Assembly (NCBI GenBank): GCA_028704415.1
Contig: JAQWFM010000019.1
Span: 1-36,175, forward strand
Origin: Oscillospiraceae bacterium
Lineage (GTDB): Bacteria; Bacillota; Clostridia; Saccharofermentanales; Fastidiosipilaceae
Length of the DNA: 36,175 nt
Reading direction: 5' to 3'
The notes below the pieces were generated by a model. The model did no database searches. It was not told where the DNA came from and saw nothing but the letters and a program-made list of their open reading frames with translations. A program made the translations under genes and the position numbers. Positions 26,202 to 34,482 of the stretch are shown piece after piece; position 1 is the stretch's first letter; each line of letters starts with the position of its first letter.

Positions 26202-28586
26202 ATGAACCAGAGAGTCTATCAAAATCTGGAGTTTGATAAAATAGTCCGGCAATTGTCCGGACTATCTTTTTCTGTCCTGGGCCGCACGGCGTGTGAGGCC
26301 CTGGAGCCTGCAGCAGATTTTAATGAGGTCAGTCAAAGATTAGCCCAGACGCATGATGCCATGCACGTTTTACTGACCCGCGGCACCCCGCCGCTGCAGA
26401 GCCTGGATGATATCCGGCCTTCGGTTAAACGCGCTGAACTAGGTTCTGACCTGAGCACCGTTGAGTTGTTGCATCTGGCCAGCTTTTTACGCTGTACCGC
26501 GAGGCTGCGGGGAGCGGTTCCGGACACGCTGGCGGATCCGTCAGTCAATCTGGTTTATGATTTAATGGCCCGTATGGAACCTTGCGAAGCCCTGGAGCAC
26601 GCTATTTCAGCTGCGGTCATAGGAGAAGAAGAAATCGCTGACCGCGCTTCAGCCAAGCTGGCCGATATCCGCCGGCGAATGCTGCAGACGCAAAGCAGTC
26701 TGCGGGCCAATCTGGACCGGATCATCAGAGATAAGGCCAGCTATCTGCAGGAAGCACTGGTTACCCAACGCTTTGACCGCTTTGTGGTTCCGGTCAAGGC
26801 GGCTTTCCGAGCCCAGGTTCCCGGAATCGTGCATGATGCGTCCGGTTCAGGCCAAACCTTGTTTATTGAACCGATGGCGGTCGTTGACGCCAATAACAAA
26901 CTCAAGGAACTGGCTGCGGCCGAACGGGCAGAGATCGCCCGGATCCTGCATGACCTGTCACAGCAGACGGCCACTCAGGCCGGGGCTATTCTTAGAGACG
27001 CAGAGCGGATACAGGCGGTGGACTTTATGATTGCCAAGGGCCGGCTGGCCATAAAAATGAAAGCCATTATCCCCCGGCTTAACCAGACCGGTCAGATAAA
27101 TCTCAAGCAGGCCCGTCATCCGCTTATTGATCCCCAAAAGGTGGTTCCCATTGATATCCGGGTGGGGGAAAGTTTTAAAACCCTTCTCATCACCGGTCCC
27201 AATACCGGCGGCAAGACTGTAGCGCTGAAGACCTGTGGCTTGTTTGCCCTGATGACGATGGCCGGACTGGCTATTCCGGCTGCAGAGCCGTCCCATATGT
27301 CTGTTTTTACGGAAGTTTTGCCGGATATAGGCGATGAGCAAAGTATAGAGCAAAGCTTATCGACGTTTTCTGCGCACATGACTCATGTTGTTGAAATAAC
27401 CAAAGCCTGTGGACCTACCACACTGGTCCTGGTTGATGAATTGGGCTCCGGGACTGATCCGTCTGAAGGCGCGGCTCTGGCCATGGCCATTCTGGACTAT
27501 TTCAGACAGCGCGGGGCCATCACGGTCGCCACGACCCATTATCATGAGCTCAAGGCCTACGCGCTGGAGACCGACGGTGTTGAGAACGCCAGCTGTGAAT
27601 TTGATACTGAAACGCTTAAGCCGACCTACCGCCTACTGATTGGCGTCCCAGGGGTCTCTAATGCCTTTGTCATCTCTCGGAAACTGGGTTTAAGCGAAAG
27701 TATTGTAGACACAGCCCGGTCATTTTTAGCTGAAGAAAATATCCGCTTTGAAAACCTGGTTCAAAAGCTTGACCGCCAGCGCAGGGAAGCCGATCAGGCC
27801 TTACAGACGGCGCAGCAGGAGCAAGCCGAGAGCCACCGACTGCTTGAGGCCGCCCAGCGTGAAAAGCAGGCCTGGCAGCAGCGTCGCAGCGAATTAACCA
27901 ACCGCTACAATGAAGAAAAACGGCGGGAACTTAAAGATGAACTAGACATTATTGAAGCCCTGCTATCTGACATCCGTCAGGCCTATGCCGCGGGTAAGCT
28001 GAACGAAGCCGAAAGTCAGGGAAACCGACTGAGGCAGGAGATGAAGCGGCGGCTGAATGCGGTTGAAGGGGAGATTGGCAAGCAAACGCTGAGTGCGGCT
28101 CACCAGGGGCTTACGGCATCCGGGCCGGATAAACTGGTGGTTGGCGAGACTTATTTTGCCCCGGCTTTGAATCTGCAGGGCCGGCTGGTTTCCGGACCGG
28201 ATAAACAAGGCCAGTGTATCCTGGCCAGCGGCAGTCTGCAGGTAAATGTGGCTGCGGCGGAGCTGCGTCAGCCCAACCGCAAAACCGGACGCCAGGCCAG
28301 GGTCGTCCAGAGTGACCATATCCAGACCAGTCGCCGGCTGACCTTCAGTCCGGAGATTAAACTGCTGGGGCAGACGGCTGATGAAGCACTGGTCAATCTG
28401 GACCAGTATCTGGATGACGCGGTTTTAGCCAGCGCTGCCTCGGTGCGGATTGTTCATGGCAAAGGCAGCGGGGTGCTGCGCAAAGCCGTGGCTGACTTCT
28501 TGCGTAAAGATCGCCGGATTCAGAGCTTTCAGCTGGCTCCCTACGGCGAAGGCGATAGCGGCGTTACAATTGCTAAATTGCGTTGA
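26202..28586 (+). CDS. mutS2: Endonuclease MutS2
   Basis: A MutS-like ATPase lacking the mismatch-recognition domain, involved in suppressing recombination or rescuing collided ribosomes in Bacillota. Predicted 794 aa. Walker A is TGPNTGGKT (331-339), Walker B region VLVDELGSGTDPSEGAAL, and the MutS signature THYHELKAYA follows. A long coiled coil (about 510-615) is rich in Arg/Glu/Gln. The C-terminal Smr nuclease domain (about 720-794) includes VRIVHGKGSGVLRKAV. ATG 26202 follows GAAGGGA; an in-frame ATG at 26169 lies before the ribosome site. A 9-base stem-loop falls inside codons 14-22, and the last codons plus stop are partly duplicated downstream. Confidence 0.96.
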   Translation: MNQRVYQNLEFDKIVRQLSGLSFSVLGRTACEALEPAADFNEVSQRLAQTHDAMHVLLTRGTPPLQSLDDIRPSVKRAELGSDLSTVELLHLASFLRCTARLRGAVPDTLADPSVNLVYDLMARMEPCEALEHAISAAVIGEEEIADRASAKLADIRRRMLQTQSSLRANLDRIIRDKASYLQEALVTQRFDRFVVPVKAAFRAQVPGIVHDASGSGQTLFIEPMAVVDANNKLKELAAAERAEIARILHDLSQQTATQAGAILRDAERIQAVDFMIAKGRLAIKMKAIIPRLNQTGQINLKQARHPLIDPQKVVPIDIRVGESFKTLLITGPNTGGKTVALKTCGLFALMTMAGLAIPAAEPSHMSVFTEVLPDIGDEQSIEQSLSTFSAHMTHVVEITKACGPTTLVLVDELGSGTDPSEGAALAMAILDYFRQRGAITVATTHYHELKAYALETDGVENASCEFDTETLKPTYRLLIGVPGVSNAFVISRKLGLSESIVDTARSFLAEENIRFENLVQKLDRQRREADQALQTAQQEQAESHRLLEAAQREKQAWQQRRSELTNRYNEEKRRELKDELDIIEALLSDIRQAYAAGKLNEAESQGNRLRQEMKRRLNAVEGEIGKQTLSAAHQGLTASGPDKLVVGETYFAPALNLQGRLVSGPDKQGQCILASGSLQVNVAAAELRQPNRKTGRQARVVQSDHIQTSRRLTFSPEIKLLGQTADEALVNLDQYLDDAVLASAASVRIVHGKGSGVLRKAVADFLRKDRRIQSFQLAPYGEGDSGVTIAKLR

Positions 28587-28616
28587 GTAATTGCTAAGTT
28601 TCGCTGAAGTAATTGC
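28569..28616 (+). repeat. Tandem duplication across the mutS2 stop codon
   Basis: The last codons and stop of mutS2 (ATTGCTAAATTGCGTTGA, 28569-28586) recur as ATTGCTAAGTTTCGCTGA at 28590-28607 and begin a third time as AATTGC at 28611-28616, with periods of 21 and 22 bases. In frame the copies would read IAKLR stop, V, IAKFR stop. Confidence 0.75.
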
Positions 28617-28626
28617 GAGCATAATC

Positions 28627-28635
28627 TGATATAAT
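28627..28635 (+). promoter_or_regulatory. Extended -10 promoter of nagB
   Basis: TGATATAAT (28627-28635) is a perfect extended -10 without a good -35. It lies 58 bases before the nagB ATG, just after the short repeats at the end of mutS2. Confidence 0.7.
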
Positions 28636-28692
28636 CAGAGACTGACAGTTGAGACCAAAGTTTGATGCTAAATGAACTGTTTGGAGGAAGCC

Positions 28693-29421
28693 ATGATTAT
28701 TCAAATTTTCGAGAATGCCGATCAGGTGGCCAAAGCGGGAGCAAATCTTGTCGCCGCCCAGTTATTGGAAGACCCGCAGTCTGTGCTTGGTCTGCCCACT
28801 GGCAGTACGCCCATTGGTGTCTATGACCAGCTGATCCGTCTTTATGAGGATGGGGTCATCTCTTTTGCTGAAACCACCACGTTTAACCTGGATGAGTATC
28901 TGGGCTTATCCAAAGATAATGAACAAAGTTACTATCATTTCATGCTGGAGCATTTATTCAGTCAGGTGAACATTCAGGCTGAAAATATCAATATCCCGGA
29001 CGGGACTGTAGATGATCCGGTAGCTGAGTGTGAACGTTATGAACAGGCGATTGCCCAGGCCGGCGGGATGGACCTTCAGCTTTTGGGACTGGGCCGCAAT
29101 GGTCATATCGGCTTCAACGAACCGGATTCATTTTTTCAAAAAGCCACCCATGTGGTTGAACTGACTGAAAACACCATCAGCGCCAACGCCAGATTTTTTG
29201 AGGATCCCGATCAGGTTCCCCGTCAGGCTTTGAGCATGGGGATCGGAACCATTATGGACGCGGCTAAAATTATCCTGGTCGCGACTGGTTCCAGCAAAGC
29301 TGAAGCCGTGAAAGCTATGGTTGAGGGTAATATTGATCCGCTTTGCCAGGCTTCTATCTTACAGTTGCACCCCAGCGTTACGATCCTGCTGGACCGTGAT
29401 GCCGCCGCTCTGCTATCTTAA
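28693..29421 (+). CDS. nagB: Glucosamine-6-phosphate deaminase
   Basis: Converts glucosamine-6-phosphate to fructose-6-phosphate and ammonia, the last step of N-acetylglucosamine use. The 242 residues fit the short Gram-positive form. Seen are LGLPTGSTPIGVYDQLI (phosphate loop), FNLDEYLGL with the general-base aspartate, LGLGRNGHIGFNEP with the ring-opening histidine, and ATGSSKAEAV. ATG 28693 follows TTGGAGGAAGCC; an in-frame ATG at 28672 lies upstream of that site. nagA is not adjacent but lies about 5 kb away on the other strand, so the two are transcribed separately. Confidence 0.97.
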   Translation: MIIQIFENADQVAKAGANLVAAQLLEDPQSVLGLPTGSTPIGVYDQLIRLYEDGVISFAETTTFNLDEYLGLSKDNEQSYYHFMLEHLFSQVNIQAENINIPDGTVDDPVAECERYEQAIAQAGGMDLQLLGLGRNGHIGFNEPDSFFQKATHVVELTENTISANARFFEDPDQVPRQALSMGIGTIMDAAKIILVATGSSKAEAVKAMVEGNIDPLCQASILQLHPSVTILLDRDAAALLS

Positions 29422-29541
29422 GTAGAATGGAGACCGGGAGCAAATACAGGTCGCTTTGATCAGCTGGCGGCTTACCAGCGCAGGCAGCGGCATCCGGGTC
29501 AGACCAGCTGCCGTTGTCAGAGATCATTTGATTGTCCTTAT

Positions 29542-29577
29542 AAGGGCCGTGTTCCTGCAAAGGCTGCGGCCTTTTTT
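29542..29577 (+). terminator. Terminator after nagB with two competing stems
   Basis: AAGGGCCG (29542-29549) can pair with CGGCCTTT (29567-29574), eight positions with one G-U. Alternatively AAAGGC (29559-29564) pairs with GCCTTT (29569-29574) over a TGCG loop. Both end at a T6 run. The site is about 120 bases after the nagB stop and 60 before valS. Confidence 0.75.
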
Positions 29578-29635
29578 AATCTCAGGCTGACCGGCATTTT
29601 CCGTGCCTATAAGCGCCTATTAAACGGAGGCCAAT

Positions 29636-32305
29636 ATGGCAAGAATTGATCACGTGAGTAAAACCTTTGAGTTTGGCAAGGCTGAAGCTCAATTATATCA
29701 GCAGTGGGAAACCGCCGGTTATTTTGCCGGTAAGGTGGATCCGGCTAAAAAACCCTTTTGTATCGTGATGCCGCCGCCTAACATCACCGGTCAGCTGCAT
29801 ATGGGTCATGCGCTGGACAATACCCTGCAGGATATACTGACCCGCTGGCACCGCATGCAGGGTGAAGCGGTTTTGTGGCAGCCGGGGACGGATCACGCCT
29901 CGATTGCGACTGAAGCCAAAATAGTGGACAGCCTTAAGCAGGAAGGCCTCAGTAAGGCGGATTTAGGCCGGGAAGCATTTTTGACCCGGGCCTGGGCCTG
30001 GAAAAAAACCTATGGCGACCGGATCGTCAGTCAGCTGCAGCGCTTAGGCTGTTCCTGTGACTGGAACCGGCAGCGCTTCACGATGGATGAAGGCCTGAGC
30101 CGGGCGGTGCAGACGGTATTCATGGATCTTTATCATAAGGGGTTGATCTACCGGGGAGAACGGATCATCAATTGGTGCCCGTCCTGCCAGACCTCTATTT
30201 CTGACATTGAAGTCGTGTATGAAGATCAGGCCAGCTTTTTGTGGCATCTGCGCTATCCGCTGGTTGAAAAGCCGGGTTATCTGGTTTTAGCCACGACCAG
30301 GCCGGAAACCCTGCTGGGCGATACCGCGGTAGCGGTCAATCCGGAGGACGGGCGTTATCAGGATCTGACCGGTTGCCATGTGCGCCTGCCATTAACCGAT
30401 CGGGTCATTCCGATTATTCAGGACAGCTATGTTGATCCGGAATTTGGAACCGGAGTCGTTAAAATAACCCCGGCGCATGATCCTAATGACTATGAGGTCG
30501 GTCTGCGGCACCAGCTGCCCATTATTAATGTGATGACAGATGACGCCCGCATTGTGGCGGGATTTGGCCGCTACAGCGGCCTGAGCCGGGAAGCGGCCAG
30601 AACAGCGGTAGTCGAAGACCTGCAAAAGCAGGATTTAATTGAAAAAATCGAACCTTACCAGCATCATGTGGGCACTTGCCAGCGCTGTGGCACAACTGTT
30701 GAGCCGCGCTGTTCCAAGCAATGGTTTGTGAAAATGGAACCCCTGGCCAGGCCGGCCATAGCTGCGGTTAAAACCGGGCAGATAAGTTTTGTGCCGGAAC
30801 GCTTTAGCAAGACCTATTTCAACTGGATGGAGCACATTAAGGATTGGTGTATCAGCCGCCAGCTGTGGTGGGGACACCGGATCCCGGCTTATTACTGTCA
30901 GGATTGCGGGGAGACGGTTATTGCCGCTGAACTGCCGGGCACTTGTCCGCAATGCGGCGGGCACCACTTTGAGCAGGATCCTGATACGCTGGATACGTGG
31001 TTTAGCTCGGCCCTCTGGCCGTTTTCAACCTTAGGCTGGCCGGACAAGACTCCGGAGCTGGCATATTTTTATCCGACAGACGTACTGGTTACCGGCTATG
31101 ATATTATCTTTTTCTGGGTCGCCCGGATGATCTTTTCCGGCCTGGAGCAAACCGGTCAGGTGCCGTTTCGCAAAGTATTAATGCATGGCATCGTGCGGGA
31201 TGCCGAAGGCCGGAAAATGTCCAAGTCCTTAGGTAACGGCATTGATCCGCTGGAGATCATAGATCAATACGGCGCTGACGCCTTACGCTTTGCCTTGATC
31301 AACGGGACGGCTCCGGGTAACGATCAGCGCTATCAACCCCAGCTGCTGGAAAGCGGCCGCGCGTTTATCAATAAGATGTGGAATGCTTATCGTTTTGTGG
31401 TGATGAACTTACCTGATGATCCTGACTTTAGTCAGGTTGATCCACAAGCTTTTCAGTTAGAGGACCGCTGGATTTTGTCGCGGCTGAATCAGGTGACCGA
31501 AGAGATAAACCAGAATCTGGAGAAGTTTGAGTTTGGCGTGGCTCTGGCCAAAATCTACAATTTTATCTGGGAAGAATTCTGTGACTGGTATCTTGAAATG
31601 GTGAAACCGCGTTTATACGGTGACCTCCCCGCCGGGCCGCTGGAGGCGCGTTTCGTGCTATGTACCGTCCTGAGACGGGCGATGCAGCTGCTGCATCCCA
31701 TTATGCCTTTTGTTACCGAAACGATTTATTCGGATTTGCCGGCTACGAGCCTCAGTCAGGCGGCGGATTCAATCATGCTGTCTGCCTGGCCGGACCTGCA
31801 TCCGGAGTGGCAAGACCGCGCCAGCGAACAGCTGATGGATTTGGTTATGAGCGCTACCCGTCAAATCCGGAATATCAGATTGAACTTAAATGTAAAACCC
31901 ACTCGCAAAGCTGATTTGATTGTCGTGACAGAAAATCCGGCCCTGTCAGACCTCTTTGCTCAGTCAGGACCCTACCTGGATCGTCTGGCTCAGGTCAGAT
32001 CTGTCCGCACCCAAAAGGATAAAACCGGTATCGGTGTACACGCAGTTACCGCAGTGGTACCGGGCGCTGAACTCTATCTGCCACTGGAGCAGTTAGTCGA
32101 TCTGGCGCAGGAAAAGTTGCGGCTGCAGACTGAACTAGACAAAAATGCCGCTGAAATTGATCGCCTGGAGCAAAAACTGGCCAATGAGGCTTTTGTGGCC
32201 AGAGCACCTGCTGCGGTTGTGGGCAAAGAGCGGGAGAAGCTGGAGCAGGCCCGACAGGTCAGACTTACCCTGCAGGACCGGCTTCAGGCTTACAGCGAAC
32301 CTTAA
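29636..32305 (+). CDS. valS: Valyl-tRNA synthetase
   Basis: Charges tRNA-Val; a class Ia cytoplasmic enzyme of 889 aa, the normal length. The HIGH motif appears as HMGH (55-58) after PPPNITGQL, and KMSKS is at 527-531. Cysteine pairs in CQRCGTT and YYCQDCGETV with CPQCGG indicate the inserted zinc-finger-like elements. The editing domain includes TTRPETLLGDTAVAV, and the C-terminal coiled-coil tRNA-binding arm covers about 820-889. ATG 29636 follows AACGGAGGCC. Unlike many Bacillota valS genes it has no recognisable T-box leader: the AGGGTGGNACCGCG element is absent from the preceding 214 bases. Confidence 0.98.
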   Translation: MARIDHVSKTFEFGKAEAQLYQQWETAGYFAGKVDPAKKPFCIVMPPPNITGQLHMGHALDNTLQDILTRWHRMQGEAVLWQPGTDHASIATEAKIVDSLKQEGLSKADLGREAFLTRAWAWKKTYGDRIVSQLQRLGCSCDWNRQRFTMDEGLSRAVQTVFMDLYHKGLIYRGERIINWCPSCQTSISDIEVVYEDQASFLWHLRYPLVEKPGYLVLATTRPETLLGDTAVAVNPEDGRYQDLTGCHVRLPLTDRVIPIIQDSYVDPEFGTGVVKITPAHDPNDYEVGLRHQLPIINVMTDDARIVAGFGRYSGLSREAARTAVVEDLQKQDLIEKIEPYQHHVGTCQRCGTTVEPRCSKQWFVKMEPLARPAIAAVKTGQISFVPERFSKTYFNWMEHIKDWCISRQLWWGHRIPAYYCQDCGETVIAAELPGTCPQCGGHHFEQDPDTLDTWFSSALWPFSTLGWPDKTPELAYFYPTDVLVTGYDIIFFWVARMIFSGLEQTGQVPFRKVLMHGIVRDAEGRKMSKSLGNGIDPLEIIDQYGADALRFALINGTAPGNDQRYQPQLLESGRAFINKMWNAYRFVVMNLPDDPDFSQVDPQAFQLEDRWILSRLNQVTEEINQNLEKFEFGVALAKIYNFIWEEFCDWYLEMVKPRLYGDLPAGPLEARFVLCTVLRRAMQLLHPIMPFVTETIYSDLPATSLSQAADSIMLSAWPDLHPEWQDRASEQLMDLVMSATRQIRNIRLNLNVKPTRKADLIVVTENPALSDLFAQSGPYLDRLAQVRSVRTQKDKTGIGVHAVTAVVPGAELYLPLEQLVDLAQEKLRLQTELDKNAAEIDRLEQKLANEAFVARAPAAVVGKEREKLEQARQVRLTLQDRLQAYSEP

Positions 32306-32313
32306 GTCATGCA

Positions 32314-32342
32314 TTGACGCGGACGTTAAGTATCAGTAAAAT
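32314..32342 (+). promoter_or_regulatory. Promoter of fba
   Basis: -35 TTGACG (32314-32319), a 17-base spacer and -10 TAAAAT (32337-32342). The start of transcription would fall near 32349, inside the left arm of a stem-loop, ACTGTTTG/CAAACAGT (32346-32353 and 32366-32373). A second weaker stem, CAGCC/GGCTG, lies before the ribosome site. The strong promoter suits an abundant glycolytic enzyme. Confidence 0.8.
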
Positions 32343-32429
32343 ATTACTGTTTGTAATAGAAATAGCAAACAGTGCTGCAGCCGTCATTTTCAGTGGCTGG
32401 CAGTCAATAAGAACTAAGGAGAAAAACAT

Positions 32430-33365
32430 ATGCCATTAGTTACTTCAACTGAGATGTTTAAAAAAGCATACGAAGGCGGTTACGCTATCGGTGCCTTCAA
32501 TGTCAACAACATGGAAATCATTCAGGGCATTACTGAAGCCGGTAAAGAACTGAATGCTCCGCTGATCCTCCAGGTCTCTTCCGGCGCCCGCAAGTATGCC
32601 AATCGTACCTACCTGAAAAAGCTGGTTGAGGCTGCGGTCATTGAGACCGGTCTGCCCATCGTTCTTCATCTGGACCATGGCGACAGCTTTGAACTGTGTC
32701 AAAGCTGTATTGAGGATGGCTTTACCTCGGTGATGATTGATGGTTCCCATCTTCCTTATGAAGAAAATATTAAGTTAACCCGTAAAGTCGTAGAATACGC
32801 GCATAGCAAGGGCGTCGTGGTTGAAGGTGAATTAGGCCGGCTGGCTGGCATTGAAGATAAGGTTCAGGTGAACGCTGAGGACGCGTCCTACACCCGCCCG
32901 GAGGAAGTCCAGGACTTTGTTACCCGTACCGGAGTTGACTCTTTGGCCATTGCTATCGGTACCAGCCATGGTGCCTACAAATTCAAGCCCGGCCAAAAGC
33001 CCCAGCTGCGCTTTGATATTCTGGAAGAAGTCAGTAAGCGTCTGCCAGGTTTCCCCATTGTTCTGCATGGTGCCAGCTCGGTAATGCCTGAATATGTAAA
33101 GATGATCAATGAATATGGCGGCAAAATGCCGGATGCCATTGGTATTCCTGAAGACATGCTGCGTCAGGCGGCCGGCATGGCAGTTTGCAAAATCAACATT
33201 GACTCGGACTTACGTCTAGCCATGACGGCTTCGATTCGCAAGCATTTTGTGGAGCATCCGGATCATTTTGACCCGCGTCAGTATTTGGGGGACGGCCGCA
33301 CCAACATCAAAGCGGTCGTGGAGCATAAAATCAAGGAAGTTTTGGGCTGCGCTGACAAAGCCTGA
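32430..33365 (+). CDS. fba: Class II fructose-bisphosphate aldolase
   Basis: Zinc-dependent cleavage of fructose-1,6-bisphosphate to dihydroxyacetone phosphate and glyceraldehyde-3-phosphate. The 311 residues fit the FbaA/GatY-type short form. Seen are GAFNVNNMEIIQGI at the start, LHLDHGDSFE with catalytic Asp82 and zinc ligand His83, the signature FTSVMIDGSHLPYEENI, GRLAGIEDKV, and later LHGASSVM and KINIDSDLRLA, which bind zinc and phosphate. ATG 32430 follows AAGGAG. It is monocistronic by its promoter and strong terminator. A tagatose-bisphosphate role cannot be excluded, but next to pfkA-level glycolysis genes the fructose role is more likely. Confidence 0.97.
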   Translation: MPLVTSTEMFKKAYEGGYAIGAFNVNNMEIIQGITEAGKELNAPLILQVSSGARKYANRTYLKKLVEAAVIETGLPIVLHLDHGDSFELCQSCIEDGFTSVMIDGSHLPYEENIKLTRKVVEYAHSKGVVVEGELGRLAGIEDKVQVNAEDASYTRPEEVQDFVTRTGVDSLAIAIGTSHGAYKFKPGQKPQLRFDILEEVSKRLPGFPIVLHGASSVMPEYVKMINEYGGKMPDAIGIPEDMLRQAAGMAVCKINIDSDLRLAMTASIRKHFVEHPDHFDPRQYLGDGRTNIKAVVEHKIKEVLGCADKA

Positions 33366-33388
33366 ACTAAAATCAGCGGATAAACTAC

Positions 33389-33423
33389 AAAAGGCCGCCG
33401 GAACAGGTTTCCGGCGGCCTTTT
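33389..33423. terminator. Strong terminator of fba
   Basis: AAAAGGCCGCCGGAA (33389-33403) and TTCCGGCGGCCTTTT (33409-33423) form a perfect 15-pair stem with a five-base loop. The symmetry gives a T-run on both strands, so it could also stop the convergent metallophosphoesterase transcript, whose stop is 100 bases away. Confidence 0.95.
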
Positions 33424-33522
33424 GTATGGGCAAGGGTTCAGGATGAGGCTGGATAACCGGCGCTAATGGAGCGGAGCGCTCGGGGCAGTGCAACTAAAAT
33501 GCCGCGCCTTCTATGCTAAGGC

Positions 33523-34482
33523 CTAAGCTTCCGGCTCAAACGTCAGGATGCTTAGTTCAGGCCGGGCCAGGAAGCGGAAGGGCAGCAGCACACAGCCTAA
33601 GCCCCGGGAGATGAACAGTCCCGCATCATGCCAGGAGTAAGGTCCCTGGTCATAGCCTTGCTTACACAGGCGGTCATGGCGCAACACCTTGTATTCCAGC
33701 CTGAAGGGCATGCGGATCTGGCCGCCATGAAAATGCCCGGACAGGACCCATGAAAACGCCCCCTCCGGCAAGCTTAAAATGGTATCAGGGTTATGGGCCA
33801 GCACGATCCGCCGGGCTGGTGGAATTTGTGCTGGCTTAGTCAATAAGCGCAGCGGCTGACCGTCAGCAATCTGTTGCTGAGACGGAGTTAATAAACTGGC
33901 TGCCTTGCCATGCCAGGTAGCCAGGGCGGTGGTCAGATCAGCCCTGCCTAATCGCAGGTCCTGCAGCCCCGTAATCAGCCAGGGCTGGCCCTCAGCATCC
34001 GGCAACATGACGGATTCATTAGCCAGTAAAAGGAGACCAGTTTGTTCTGCTGTTTCACGGCTCAGGTGTTCATCATGATTTCCCATAACCCCCAGCAGGG
34101 GGATCCCGGCCTGGGTCAGACCGGCAGCCAGTTCACGCATGTAGCGCATGGCTTTGGACAGATCATGTTCTGAAGAGGAAAAGTCGCCGCCAAAAGCGAC
34201 GGCATCCACGCCGGCTGCAGTGATGTCTTTTAGCAGCCGGCTAACCGGAATAAACAAAAATCTGGCATGCGTATCTGAAAAGAAAGCCAGGCGCAAGCCC
34301 CGGGAAGCTGGCTGGACCGGCCTGGCTTTAGCCGCGGCCAGCCTGAGCCGCTGACGCCTGCCTTGTGGTCCCAGCTTAAAGTAATCCGTATCCAAAAGAT
34401 GCGGCTCTGCAATAGCCCAGGCCAGCAGAAGGACCGCAGCAGCTGTGAGCAAAATGAGAAGCCCGATCAAAGCCTTACTCAT
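33523..34482 (-). CDS. Membrane-anchored metallophosphoesterase (YkuE/YaeI-like)
   Basis: Predicted 319 aa. An N-terminal membrane helix (about 4-25) leads to a calcineurin-like phosphoesterase domain outside the membrane. The metal-binding motifs are in order: SDTH (69-72), GGD (98-100), GNHDE (134-138), the late LAHNPD, and SGHFHGGQ. The closest well-known group is YkuE/YaeI, credited with hydrolysing UDP-linked lipid A precursors in Gram-negatives and of unclear substrate in Gram-positives. ATG 34482 overlaps the end of nagA by 8 bases, which indicates translational coupling; an in-frame ATG eight codons earlier is inside nagA and less likely. It stops at TAG, the only TAG stop in the window, with a second in-frame TAG four codons later. 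Confidence 0.9.
   Translation of the reverse strand: MSKALIGLLILLTAAAVLLLAWAIAEPHLLDTDYFKLGPQGRRQRLRLAAAKARPVQPASRGLRLAFFSDTHARFLFIPVSRLLKDITAAGVDAVAFGGDFSSSEHDLSKAMRYMRELAAGLTQAGIPLLGVMGNHDEHLSRETAEQTGLLLLANESVMLPDAEGQPWLITGLQDLRLGRADLTTALATWHGKAASLLTPSQQQIADGQPLRLLTKPAQIPPARRIVLAHNPDTILSLPEGAFSWVLSGHFHGGQIRMPFRLEYKVLRHDRLCKQGYDQGPYSWHDAGLFISRGLGCVLLPFRFLARPELSILTFEPEA

Noticed and set aside
29422-29635. T-box riboswitch in front of valS
   Set aside because: Expected in many Bacillota, but the AGGGTGGNACCGCG antiterminator and a TGGT element to pair with the tRNA-Val end are absent.
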